Source: Hypomyces perniciosus (Eukaryota > Ascomycota > Sordariomycetes > Hypocreales > Hypocreaceae). From it: DNA of 64,000 nt. A model generated the notes under the pieces. It worked only from the letters and a program-made list of their open reading frames with translations. It did no database searches and was not told where the DNA came from. The stretch spans positions 2,693,501 through 2,757,500 of the forward strand of contig SPDT01000006.1 in NCBI GenBank assembly GCA_008477525.1, written 5' to 3'. Shown one piece after another: positions 12,990 through 24,136 of this stretch. Position 1 is the first letter of the stretch. Each line of letters starts with the position of its first letter. Position numbers and translations under genes: made by a program.

Positions 12990-15032
12990 CTACCTCTTCT
13001 TACCGCCTCCTTCGCCGGGTGGATCGTACTTCTCCTTCCATATCCTAGGAGGCGAGTTAGCATGCTCTTGTTCCGGTCCCGAGCTTCATTTTCCACCGAG
13101 TGGTACGCCCATAGTCATTCATAGCAATCATAAGACCAATATACACCATAGTTTGCCACCAACAAGGCGACGCCCTGACAAATGGGCGACCGTAGGTAAG
13201 GCCCGGCCATTCGGGTACGACTCAATAGAGCAATACACCGGCGCACACGGGAAATAGGGGCTGTGTATTCTGGTGACTTACCATGAGTTCCCTAGCGTCT
13301 TGTTCCCGGCCTTCTCGGCCAGTCGATAGTACCGGGCTGCTGTAAACTGTACTCCCCAAACAAGGGTTCAATATCAGCCTCATGTGATGGATCGGTCGTT
13401 GCGGGGACGCGGGGGATGGATTCCATGACCGTTCCGCTGATTTGCGAAACCGGCCTTCATGTCCCACTCCTGCCATTCATGCCCAACCTGAAGATTGGTG
13501 ACACGTTGGGCATCCACGAGTGCTCTCGCATCGCTTACGCGGACACGCCAGCCATCCTCGACCGTAATTGACGGAGCCTTATTCCTCCTCCCTGCCGTGA
13601 AAGGGGCCTTGGGGGGTTCAGGCAGGATGGGATTGGACGGGGAGCTGACATACCTTGTCCTTCTTGCAGCCGTAGCCCTCTAGATAACACCAAGCGACTT
13701 CGTTCATAGCGTCTGCAGTCAAGTACCCATCAGTCTGATATCCAACAATGTTATCCACCTATAGTTTCCCTGGCACTCACCGGAATCACCCAAGTTCGCC
13801 GCCGTCTCATAATACTGTTGCGTGAATCAGCATTGAATCGACCCAACAAGCTCCTGATATCGAAAGACTGCATACATACCTGCTTTGCGGCAATTGGGTC
13901 CTTAGCAATACCCCAACCGTGTCGAAAGCAGTTTGCTAGCTCAAAGATGGCCAGGACCAACTCTCCTTTGGCAGCTCCCCCTTTCTTGAGGCCGGCCTGG
14001 ATGGCCAATTGCTCCACAGACGCAGCATTGGAGGCTGCTGCAGTCAAGTAATGGACTGCCCGTCCAGGATCAGGAGTACACCCCCAACCATGCCTAGAAA
14101 AAGGAGAAGAACCTGTTAGCCGCTCGAATCACTTCTCAAGAACACGAACATGATGCTATATCTGCCATCACCTAATTATGCTGTGATTGGCGAGGAGCCC
14201 AAAGACAAGATGAACATCAAGTTGGTACATCGACGTACGGGGCATGAGGTATCAAGACGTCCAGCGTGCTTTGGTGCACAGCTGTGGCTACTTGAACCAG
14301 CCATGGTGCTTACCTCAAGGCCAGGCCATAGAGGACTTGACTTAATGGATTGTTGGCGCCCCTTTCGTCCGCCAGACGACCGAACATCTGCGTTGCCCGA
14401 ACGAAGTCGCCCTCCTCATGCAGACGAATCGCCTCCTGAATGTCCGCATCAATAGCTTTGGATGAAACTTGGCCTGAGCCAGTAGACTGACTCCGGCTCC
14501 GAGACCCATCCAGGTTCAACAGCGACATTCTTTCCGTTGGGCCCGGAGATGGTGGTCGACTCCTCGCACGCTCATTCTGCCCCGCCAGTATCGTAGCCCT
14601 CTGCTCCCACTGCAACTCTGCGGCTTCCTTGTCCTGTGGATCGTTTGGGACCACAATCTCCGGCAAGTTACTGGGGACATGATCGGACGTCTCCGGACGG
14701 TGACTCAGATGGAGCCGCTGGGACAGACGTCTGATTCCACCCTCCTTCTTCGACTGTGACTGGTGACTCGCTGAAGATGACACTGAAGCGCTCCTTGACC
14801 GGTCGGATCGGAAGATATCAAAGCTCCGCCGAGTTCTGCCCGTTGGCGATGTGGGCGATAGCAAGCCGTCGTCATAGTCACCACCATCCGGGGGATCAAT
14901 TACGTTATGCGCAACTGTGTCGGTGTGCAGAAAGGTGAAGCCCGGGGGGTTTACTCTGGGAAACGGCTCAGTCCCAGAGTGACCGGTTCGATCCTGTTCA
15001 TCCTTCTTCTTTAACTTGTCCCGGAGACCCAT
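12990..15032 (-). CDS. Sel1-repeat protein (Nif1/Dsf2-like)
   Basis: Six exons (15032-14314, 14093-13880, 13814-13781, 13712-13654, 13346-13282, 13044-12990) give 381 residues with all phases consistent. The start is the M-G-L-R-D-K ATG. The upstream in-frame sequence to 15116 looks like leader. The N-terminal 180 residues are Ser/Arg-rich and probably disordered. From about residue 210 come Sel1-type helical repeats with the hallmarks A-N-C-F-R-H-G-W-G, Y-Y-E-T-A-A and A-W-C-Y-L-E-G-Y-G. The protein ends near N-S-W-I-W-K-E-K-Y followed by a Gly/Lys tail, typical of the Nif1/Dsf2-like group. Sel1 repeats are protein-protein scaffolds, and the fission-yeast relative restrains the mitotic Nim1 kinase. 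The exact role here is inferred. The 34-nt and 55-nt exons are short and easily missed by gene finders. Confidence 0.85.
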
Positions 15033-15959
15033 GGTGGTGATTAGAGCAGTTCGTCTCTGACAACTGAGCCTATTTTGCGCAGACAACCCTCCAAGGCCCT
15101 GGATCCAGAACAGCAACAGACTGCTTTATAAGTGTAGCAATAAGTGATGTCGTCTTTTACCCCGAAATGGATTCGACCTGGCTCGTCGTGATGAAATCAG
15201 CCGCGGCTGTGGCTGAGTTGCGCTGTTACGGGCAGTGCACGTCTGACAAGACATCCATGCAACACGATCTCGCAAGAAAGAGCAGCGCATAAGCATACAA
15301 AGGAGCAAAGCACAAAGGATAGCCCCCCTTGGTGTGAGTTCTCAAGCAGCGGCAAAGGCGACGCAGTGAGTGGTTGACTTTGGCGTGTTGAACGTTGAAC
15401 AAGTCAGGGGTGAAGGCCATCTTGGCGGTTACGACTAGAAGCTGCGTTTGATAGGGCAGTGAGACAGCAATAGGCCTCCATTGTCCAATCTAATACCAGA
15501 GCGGTAAAACAGCGGGGGGTCGAGCGCCACACGGTGACGTCGACAGGGTACTATTATCGTGTGCTATTTCTGGATTCACCCTCTGGAAGATGCTTAAAGT
15601 TAAAAGTATCACTAATATTAGGAGGAAGATTAATCATCTCTCATTGCAATCTAGAACTATTTTCCTAGGACATTAACTCTTTCATTTCATTTCATTCTTC
15701 TTCTTTATTGCTTTTCTTCTGCTTCTGTGACTGCTTCTTCTGTGTTCTTCTAACCCAAACATGCTGGAGAATATACGCGCGACTGGGTATCTTTGATGCA
15801 TGCTTTCTTTCACCCCCACCAAGAGCCCCAACAACACCATGCCTCCACGTTCAAGACGGGAAGCGATCAAAGGCCTAATGCCACAAAGGAATGCCGAAGC
15901 GGGAATCCGGTCCCACTGGTCAAGCTCTGTTCGCTCTGTCTTGGAAGTTATATAACCAG
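15033..15959. other. Intergenic region upstream of the Sel1 gene
   Basis: This is the promoter region of the Sel1 gene and the 3' flank of the CCCH gene; both genes run on the minus strand. It holds an AT-rich stretch around 15590-15730 with CTT-rich runs. I see no gene. Confidence 0.5.
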
Positions 15960-17544
15960 CTAAAGGGGGATGAAGTCTTGGTTGTCCTCAAAGTCAGAGT
16001 CGTCAGACTCTGCTTCAATGAACTCGGCCACTTCATCGGAGTCGACATCGTCTGAATCAGCTGATTCATCATCACTCGATAGGTCCTCTGTTTCGTCATG
16101 TTGCTTGGCTTGGTTCCGGAGGACGCTTGCCCTCTCACGATGGAGCAGCTTACATCCCCTGATTTTACAGACGCCGGTATTGCTGAAGTTGGGGCATTCG
16201 AAGACATGGCGCTCGGTGCACTCTGCCCCCTTGTCACAGTAACCACAAAATCCAAATGCTTTACAAACGGGAGCACCTGGAGAAGCTTTAGAGTGAGTAT
16301 AGGGGCAGTCTGGCTTTGTGCAGTGCCCCTTGGCATAGTGCAAGCAATTCGGGACACGTTCGGGGGTAATCTCATGGGAGAGATCGCAAGACTCGCCGTT
16401 TTGGCAAATCCCATCTTTCAGGAAGTCCTTGCAAAGAGCTACCTTGTTAGGGTCGTGGAGATACCGGCATGCTGGGCCTTTCGGGCAAGAACCTGTACAC
16501 AAACTGGTGATCAGTGGCATTCAATACGTACCAAGGCTTCGTAAGGCCCAAGAGCCTGGCCGCTCCGAGTGTAGAAGATAAATTACCGGTCGTTGAAAAT
16601 ATTTTGCACCGCTGGTCAAGCTTCTTGACCACACCAGATCGACTACAGACATTAGTTTTGTGTTCGCGTAGAGGACGAAAACATACCGATGATCTTTAAC
16701 AATCCTCTGTGCAACGAGATTCCCGGTCTTTGTACGATGGAACTTCACACCTGCGACGACAGCCACCTTAGGGGTCATAAAGACAGAATTTCGGTCATCT
16801 GTACAACGTGAGCCTTCAACAAAATTCTCCCGGTTTGACCGTCGAGGGGCAACACGCCCAACTCACCCGCAGCCTTGACGAGTTTCTTTCCTCCATCAAA
16901 AACGTGGAACCGAATACCATTGACTACAATCTCGTTCGTGCCTGACGGTGCGTTAGGGTTAGCATTTGCAAAACCGGTCGCGCCAGTTTGATGTTGCAGA
17001 AATTCGCTAAATCGAGTCTTTTCTTGGTGCCTTCGTTCCTTAAGCTTGCGCTGCCTCGTTTCCTCTATTGCCTTGGCTCGATTTTGACTCTCCTTTTCGT
17101 AGACATTGGCGTTTATCAGCTGGCGGTGGCGATCGTTTTTGGAAACCCAGCCAGGCGTTCCAGAGGCGGGGCTGGCAGCAGGCGAACTCGAGTTGGAAGC
17201 GGAGGCAGAGGCCGAAGGGTTGAGATGCAGAGTTCGATGACGGTGGGCAGTGGGGGGCCGTCCACCTCTAAATCCTCTGCCTGGGTACGGAGCGCTCGCT
17301 TGACGGTAAACATTGCCTCCAGAGAAAGTCAATACGGTCGCCATTCGAGGGCCTAGAAGAGCCACTGACCTCGATGGCGATTTGGGTGATGAGATGGGTG
17401 CGCAGGCTGAAACCCAGCCTGTTGGTTTTTGTGCCGGTTAATTTGACCTAGGGTTGTGAGTAAGATGAAGTCATCGCGGGACCTAGATTTCCTACCGGCA
17501 AGCTGGCCGATGCGCGCCAAAAGTTCTCTGTCTTCCTCGGACAT
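15960..17544 (-). CDS. CCCH zinc-finger protein with five fingers (ZC3H3/Red5-like)
   Basis: Six exons (17544-17496, 17447-17370, 17316-16867, 16798-16687, 16642-16587, 16492-15960) give 425 residues. Introns are 44-94 nt and every junction keeps frame. The N-terminal half is basic and Ser-rich with a coiled segment. The C-terminal half has five tandem CCCH fingers of spacing C-x7/8-C-x4/5-C-x3-H: the first starts C-K-I-F, the second C-K-D-F, the third C-L-H-Y, the fourth C-K-A-F and the fifth C-P-N-F. An acidic Asp/Ser/Glu tail follows. Five fingers in this order match the ZC3H3 family, which acts in nuclear mRNA 3'-end processing, export and RNA surveillance. Function is assigned by family. 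It is divergent from the THO subunit gene, which also acts in mRNP export. Confidence 0.85.
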
Positions 17545-17936
17545 GTTGAAGCTCCTGTTTCCCTCCTCGAAAGCGATGGAAGATTGAAGGGGTTGGAAAG
17601 AAATATAACGGCAGTTCCGTCTTTTACCAGTGGAGATTAATCCAAAAAGTACGGAGCAGAAGGAAAAGATGGTTGTTGGAGGCGGCGTGACAGCATTGAG
17701 AGGGCCAGAACCTTAATTGGCTAGTAGCTTATTAGTCAGCGACGCGCTGTAGTAGGAGAGTTAGAGTGAGCAACGAACGAAACCCGTCATAGTTCAACAT
17801 AGAACGACGAAGCGCAGAAACCAATCTCAAGTTATTTATCAAGGTTTATTTCCACAAAGACGAGATCTAAAGTTTTAAGAAATACCACCATTTAACTCCA
17901 ATTTCATCTCCATCCACAGAATCCAACCCCCAAACC
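17545..17936. promoter_or_regulatory. Shared divergent promoter, CCCH gene and THO7 gene
   Basis: These 392 bases separate two start codons facing away from each other. The last 150 bases before the plus-strand start are A/C-rich, as is usual for fungal leaders. I can name no specific site. Confidence 0.5.
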
Positions 17937-18977
17937 ATGGCATCCTGGGATCTGCTCGACGAAAAGGGCGAGTCTGAGCTTCACAAGAGCCGCCTGCTCA
18001 ATGTCGAAGAGAAGCCATTCAAACGCATCACAAAGCGCCTCACATCCATCTCCTCCATCGTCTCGACCGCCGTCCAAGCGAAACCCGCGAGCCGGAATGG
18101 CATCCAGCCTGCAAGCAGCGCTCAGCTACAAGAAGACCTCACACTAGACTTCGCCGCCTTCGACAGCAGCATCGCCCGGCTGCAGTTCCTTCACGATGCG
18201 AATGTGCGCGAGCGCGAGCGGTACGAAGCCGATAAGCAGCGTATTTTGGCCGAGTGCCAGGCCGCCCGAGAAAACAATGCACGGCTTAGGGAGCAGCTAG
18301 AAGGTGCTCGGGCGACGTTGGCGCAGCGGAAGAAGTTTGATGAGCTGGCGGAGAAGATTATAAGCAACAGATTACTGCGGCCGCGAGAGGATCAATTCGC
18401 TGCTCTGACCAAGTTGGAGGAAGAATGCAAAGAACTGGAGCGAGAGAGCCAGACCTACAGCGAGACATGGAAGGAGCGCAGGGACCAGTTCAACAGAATC
18501 ATGGAAGAAGGCATGCTACTGAGACGGCAGATCCGAGATGAGAAAGAGGAAGTGGACAGGCGAGAAGGCATGAACGAGGGTGGAGAGGATGATGCAGAGG
18601 AGCACCGAGGCGGCCAGACACCGGGCAATGAGATAAATGGAACAGGAACACCTCGACCGGACGGCGACGGCCTACTAAAACCCGATGGAGAAGCTATTAC
18701 GCCTCTGCCAGCGGCATCTAATGGCGGAAGGACACCCTCTAGAGATTCACCTGCTCCAGATACCCTTCGGCCATTGCCTCGAGACACGGGGACATCATCT
18801 CGGAGAGAAAGTAGAGCTTCGACACGAGAATTGTCACCACCCCCACAACCTGATGAATCTGGCGCTGAGACCGGTGAAGACGTGGATATGGAAGATTCAA
18901 GGATCGAAGAGGGCGAGGAGGCAGATGGGAGAGAAAAAGCCTCGTCGACGGACGATAAGATGGAGGTTGATAATTAG
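17937..18977 (+). CDS. THO complex subunit 7 (Mft1-like)
   Basis: This uninterrupted frame of 346 residues starts at M-A-S-W-D-L-L-D. Residues about 5-230 match the THOC7/Mft1 family layout: a short N-terminal helix with K-R-I-T-K-R-L, then a long Glu/Arg-rich coiled coil. The C-terminal 120 residues are acidic, Pro/Ser-rich and probably disordered. THO couples transcription with assembly of export-competent mRNPs in the nucleus. There is no intron. The gene converges on the tubulin cofactor A gene with 163 bases between the stop codons. Identification rests on overall pattern and is good but not absolute. Confidence 0.8.
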   Translation: MASWDLLDEKGESELHKSRLLNVEEKPFKRITKRLTSISSIVSTAVQAKPASRNGIQPASSAQLQEDLTLDFAAFDSSIARLQFLHDANVRERERYEADKQRILAECQAARENNARLREQLEGARATLAQRKKFDELAEKIISNRLLRPREDQFAALTKLEEECKELERESQTYSETWKERRDQFNRIMEEGMLLRRQIRDEKEEVDRREGMNEGGEDDAEEHRGGQTPGNEINGTGTPRPDGDGLLKPDGEAITPLPAASNGGRTPSRDSPAPDTLRPLPRDTGTSSRRESRASTRELSPPPQPDESGAETGEDVDMEDSRIEEGEEADGREKASSTDDKMEVDN

Positions 18978-19140
18978 ATCCCAAGGTCAGCGGAATGCTT
19001 TGCGACAGGGTGTATGTACGATTAGGATACCCATGCCAGGAGATCATGGACAAAGCTCTTTTAGCATCATTATTCGTATTATTGATTTGCAAACTCGTTA
19101 TAGAGGATCCATCCAATTGTCATCCCACAGCGTCCTCCGA

Positions 19141-19560
19141 TTAAGAAGTCTTAGCCTTCTCCAATGCTGCCTTTGCTTTCTCCAACTCTGCTGGCGGCGC
19201 ACCTCCCGCCTTCTCTTCAGACGCCACCAGGTTCTCCAGCTTAGCAACAGCGTCCTCGATTCGCTTCCTCAACGGCTCAAACACACCCTTGGTCTGCTCA
19301 ACAACTTGCTTCTAATCACGGGAACCATGTTAGCACGGGTATCTTTGCATATGCCATCGGAACGGAGCTAGGCAACCCACTTGTTGCTTCAACAAAAACT
19401 CTGCATTGCCATCCTCGTCTTCTTGGCCGCTCTTGATTCTCTCTTCTAGTGTCTTTGCCCGCTCTTCCTGCTCGACGAGTTCCTTGCGATATGAGGCATC
19501 TTCCTTGACTAATCGGTTGACGGCGCCGGTCGCGATGGCTAAGGGAGAGGGAGGAGGCAT
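19141..19560 (-). CDS. Tubulin-specific chaperone A (TBCA/Rbl2)
   Basis: Two exons (19560-19381 and 19311-19141) encode 116 residues; the 69-nt intron lies on a codon boundary. The product is a small, almost wholly alpha-helical and charged protein, the expected size for TBCA (about 105-120 residues). It has the family order: N-terminal helix with A-V-N-R-L-V-K-E, then E-L-V-E-Q-E-E-R and L-L-K-Q-Q-K-Q-V-V-E-Q-T. TBCA holds beta-tubulin in the cytosol during folding and heterodimer assembly. The start is the first ATG in frame, followed by three prolines. Confidence 0.9.
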
Positions 19561-20267
19561 GATGGGTGAGAAAGTGACGTATGGACAGTTGTGATTCGCT
19601 GAGAACCTGAAAAGGAAGAATAAAGGTCGGAACTCTTCTTCAGTTTTAGGGACGGAGGTTCTTTAAGTAACAGTTGACTGGTCTTGTTACCTCGTGCAAA
19701 TGTAGTAGCTTGTTGAAAGCTGCGTGTACTAGATAGAGAGCTCAAGGTCCTCGACGTGACGTGGGGTTCTGCTACCTGATATGGCGGGGCAACGCTAAGA
19801 CTTGGCTACTCCTATCACGCCTTTGGGAGTCAATATCATGGATTCACAGAACGGCAAGGCAATTAGTATATACTACCAGGAAAACAGAACACAGAACACA
19901 CTGGGACATCAATATTGTGTAACTTTCAACGCAGTATCGTAACCGTACAGAAAAGTAAATTCGTTCACAAAACTAAGTAAACCGCCCCAAAACACCCTTT
20001 CTAGGCACTGGAAAAAAACACAGGACAGCCTGTACCTGTTTCAACATCCAATTCACAATCAATTGTCCTTTTCCCCCTTTTATCCGGATCAGAGAACCGC
20101 CAAGGTCAATGGTATCTCCCGAACGCCGTCAACTCCTCACTGGGCGATGTCAACAAATCCGTTGCCCAAGATGCACAAATCCTGTACTTTACACATGCAG
20201 ACATGACGTCCTTGCAAGTCATTTCACAAACCCGCTAGGCCAATGTTCCCATAAATGACTTGGAGCG
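19561..20267. other. Intergenic region between TBCA and rad21
   Basis: About 700 bases between tandem minus-strand genes hold the TBCA promoter and the rad21 3' flank. I see no open frame or repeat worth naming. Confidence 0.5.
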
Positions 20268-22256
20268 TTATGCTTCAACAGCAACAGCAGGAGCGCTTAT
20301 CGGCACGTGTGCGGATTCGGCTTCGACTTCGACTTCGGCTTCGGCTTCATCATCGGCTTCGTTTTGCTTTGATATCTCGCCACCGGCTTCCCTCTCGGCC
20401 CATGCGCCCCAAAGACCTCGCTTTCCTCTTACTCGAATAGGGTCTCCCAATCCAGCGCCCTGTTCGACCTTGATGGCATCCTTCGTGGCCAACACAAGGC
20501 ACTCAAAGAACATCTTGGTCGCTTCGGCCTTGGTAGTCTGCTTCTCAGGTAGCAGTGATTGGAAGACAACTGTAGATGTCTTCCTCTTTTCAGCATCCTC
20601 GGCAGCTTCAGGACCAAACAGATCGCGGAGGATGTGAACAGCATGCTTCGTACCAATAGACACAGGACCGCTATCGGCAGGATGTACAAGAGGAGCCGTT
20701 GTCTCGTCGAATGCGGGCATTGGGCTGCCAGTCTCTCTCTCAGCATGGTCCTCGTCCAGTGGGAGCGCGCTCTCCTCGGCAGGGATCTCCAAGATGGTGC
20801 CATCGGCAGCCGTGCTCTGATTGCCAAGAGCATCGCCGTCAAAGGCGAAATCCGTCTCGTCTCCAAGCTCCAAACGGGGAGATTTCGCACCACCTTGATC
20901 GCTCCCGACATCAGCGATACCACTATCTCGCTTTCGCTTGAGCTCGTTTGATCCACGAACCATCTCCAGAGAAAGCATACCGCGAAGCTCGGGGGCCCAT
21001 GCCGAACTTCTACCCTCCATCATGATAGATGATACAAATCCACCATTCTTTTGCATTTCCACCAAAGCTAATAGGAAAGGATCGCGAGGGAGGAATGCGG
21101 CGGGCCTAATAATGTTTTCGCGGTGTGCTTGCTGTTGCTTGATATGAGTGCTCGACAGTGCAATTTCGTCATCAGGCATCATGACTTTCTGCTTCTTGGC
21201 ACGTTGTGCAGGCCGTCGAACAAGAGATTGATCGGCATCCTCTTGGGGTTCGTAGAGATCAGTGTGATGATGCCGCGAATATTCCTCCTCAATTTCCTTG
21301 GCAAATTGGTCGTCAATGTCTGATAATGGGGATTCCGATATTCTTTGGCGGTTGATTTCTGGAGCGGCAGTCATTTCGGGCATGGCAGATTGGTCACCTG
21401 CGTTGAATTGGAAGTCATCATCACCCATTTGAATATCGCCTTCATCATCCGCAATTCTGACACCATCATCCAAGTCCAAGACATGAGATTCTTCACGACC
21501 GGGGGCGTCCTTTGATCGTGGCATGATATCCAGTTCACTGAACACATCATCTTCAATAGATCGTGCGAGTGGGGCATCTCGACCCATTTCAATGCTCTGG
21601 CTCACTCCACCATCGCCATCCATATCGATTCCAAAATCCAGCTCAAGGTCTAAGTCATCCATCGGTGCGAGGGCGTCCTCGTCAAGGCCAGCGCCACCGT
21701 GAAGAAATTGGCTGTTGTCAAAGTCTTCCTGCAAGTTGATGTCTCTGTTGTTGGCGCGCCCTTTCCGGCCAACCTGGGTAGCTGACATGTCATCGACTTG
21801 TGACAGAAGCCAAGAAGCATCAGGTGGTGGTGGCAATTCGAGGTTGTCGTATGGGGTGATACGGTCGGGGAGAAGCAAGGCTTCACGGTTGGGGATTTGT
21901 AAATTGGCAGCCAGGTCGTTGTTGCCGCTAGATCGGAACGCCTAGGTCGGTCAGTACAGTGAAAGTGCTATCGTCGAATGCGTTCTACTTACCATTTTTA
22001 TCTTCATCATTGCCTCATTACAGTCATCGAGCAGGTAGCGCGTCTTGCGCTGGTATATCCTCACAACACCGAGCAGGAGCTGGCCACTGAGTCGCAGGGC
22101 CATGGGCGCCTGGTTTGGGGTAATAATCGCTTCGACGCTGTCCGTGACATTGGATTGAAGGATATGATTTTTGGACAGTTTGCGCTCCAGGTTGGCCGAC
22201 AGCCAGACACGGGCCAGTGGCCCGGTCTTCTGGAGGAGCGTCTCTGAGTAGAACAT
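20268..22256 (-). CDS. Cohesin subunit Rad21/Scc1, with an apparent 1-nt frameshift
   Basis: Exon 1 (22256-21993) encodes the N-terminal Rad21/Rec8 domain that contacts Smc3, starting M-F-Y-S-E-T. A 50-nt intron follows, then exon 2 (21942-20268). Exon 2 begins A-F-R-S-S-G-N-N-D-L-A-A-N-L, as expected, but hits a stop a few codons later. The conserved frame (L-L-L-P-D-R-I-T-P) resumes one base out of phase. The slip lies around 21897-21902 and looks like one extra base. The rest is intact to the C-terminal winged helix (about the last 110 residues, with F-Q-S-L-L-P and R-G-K-R-G) that binds the Smc1 head. The middle is acidic, as expected for separase-cleaved kleisins. Rad21 is essential, so a sequence error is likelier than a dead gene. 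No GT-AG intron rescues the frame. Confidence 0.85.
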
Positions 22257-24136
22257 GGTGCCGTCGCACGACGCTCTGCCACTTGAGAAGGCCGATAGAT
22301 ATGAACAGGCAAAATCTCAACTGGCGATAGCACCGGCGTGGAGGGGAAGAATAGTTTAGAGCAGGTAGAGGTGAGTAAACACGAGACAAGGGGTGCGCGT
22401 TTTGGTGGCTAAACAAGCCGCGTCCGAGTCCGGCTTACGCGCGGCAGAAGCAGCGCAAAAGCATGAAGCAAATGAATATAGTCGCCAGAGGGGAATCTTT
22501 TGTCGCGATGAAAGTTGATGGCGACGGAAGCGACGGGCGCGCGGAACGACGAGGTGTACGAAGTAGTATAAGCAACGTTGATGTGAAACTCCAAGACGGG
22601 TGCAGAGGGGAGTGCCTCGATAGTATGCTAAAAAGACGTGGCTGGGAGTAGTGGCTAATAATACTGGCAATTATGCTTGAATGCCCCAACTGAAGGCCTG
22701 TACACCCTCCAGTTGTTCGTCTCGGGTGATAGATTTTCCGGGGCCGTTATACCGGCTCGACGCCGTCAGTTTCTGGACCTTCACTTTGAAGTTGTGATTT
22801 GTTTTATACGTCAATTTTTATCAGCGTGGTGTGTTCAAGATGCTCACTGGTGACTTCATCAATTTTTTATTTTGAACTGTCACTTGGGTTCCGGCGACCA
22901 ATATTACTACTCATCCTCAAAATTCGGACCTCAGCGCATGCCAAGCCCTATTTTACTTCACTCATCTCGGTTTTGTCCCAAGATAGCCCTTATACTCCGT
23001 ACAGCATTGGCAGCTGAAGGTTTCGTCCTCAGTATCACACCTACTCGCATACTTTGAATTACTATTCAACTGGGAAGCTGAGTGGCGTTCTTCAAGAACG
23101 GCCAAGGGCAGATTGCCAGTTGACCGATGTAGCCTAGTAGAAAACAGGATCTGTGATGGTGTCCCCAAATTGAATCTGAACATCTGTACGTACCGCAATT
23201 GCCATCCGAGATTCATAAATACTACGTACAAGTACTATCCACATCCTGAATAATATCAGGCGAAAGGTCACACAAACCAGCCGTGAATCTCTAGCGCAGA
23301 GTGCATCGATTCGAGCAACTATTTAATCCATGGGACATAGAGACAGGCTCAACCCTTGTACCTTGATAGGCCATGACCAATGACAATAAACATTTTCTAA
23401 AAAGCATGTATGATGTCAACGACAGAGGCAATAACCTGGGGAATGGCTCTTCCATCATCGCATGAGGCTATTGGAAGTCGGAGACACAAGTAATATTAGT
23501 GGCGACGTCAGCAAAACGGTAGGGCTTGGCATTGGTCAGAGATATCGCGAGACAAACCCAATCGCCATATTTGTCCAGCGCAATTTTGCTCAGATTTTCC
23601 TGTGTTCAGGAAGAAAAATCGAATCCGCTAAAATCATCTTAGTCTTTTCTCCCGGAGAGCATCACCAGTGCCTTGAGGTTCACTGCCGGATTTGAGCCTC
23701 AACAGGGACAAAGCTGGACGAGAGCAGCGATAATGGCACTAAGCTACATCTGTAGTCGCTTGGCGTGTTAGTCCCTGCAGCCCCTATGGCCCTCCCCGTC
23801 TCCAAGCCTCGAGAACAAGTTTAGCGCATCAATTAATACGGCTTCGGTCGTCCTGTACTCCGTAGAGGACAACTTTGTAATTTCGATGATTCCATCGTAT
23901 AGGTTTGGGCATCTCCTCGCCTACCTTTTGACTAAGGGACGAGGATAGTCACAAGCCTTTGCTGCGAATTCCGGTGCATCTAGACGCCTCTGCCCTTGAT
24001 TCAGAGGACGCATGCCACGACAATACCTTCGCGTTCCATCGCCTCCCTCATGATCGGGCGTCTTTCTCCATAGCTTTGGCGACCAAATCTCCAGGCCCCC
24101 CTTTACATCTTCGACGCGATCTCTACGCCCACAGCG
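22257..24136. other. Divergent intergenic region between rad21 and PMR1
   Basis: Nearly 1.9 kb separates the two start codons. It holds a GTACGAAGTA element near 22557 and ACTCCGTA elements near 22997 and 23850. Short frames here resemble nothing known to me. Promoters of both neighbours should lie within it. Confidence 0.5.
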
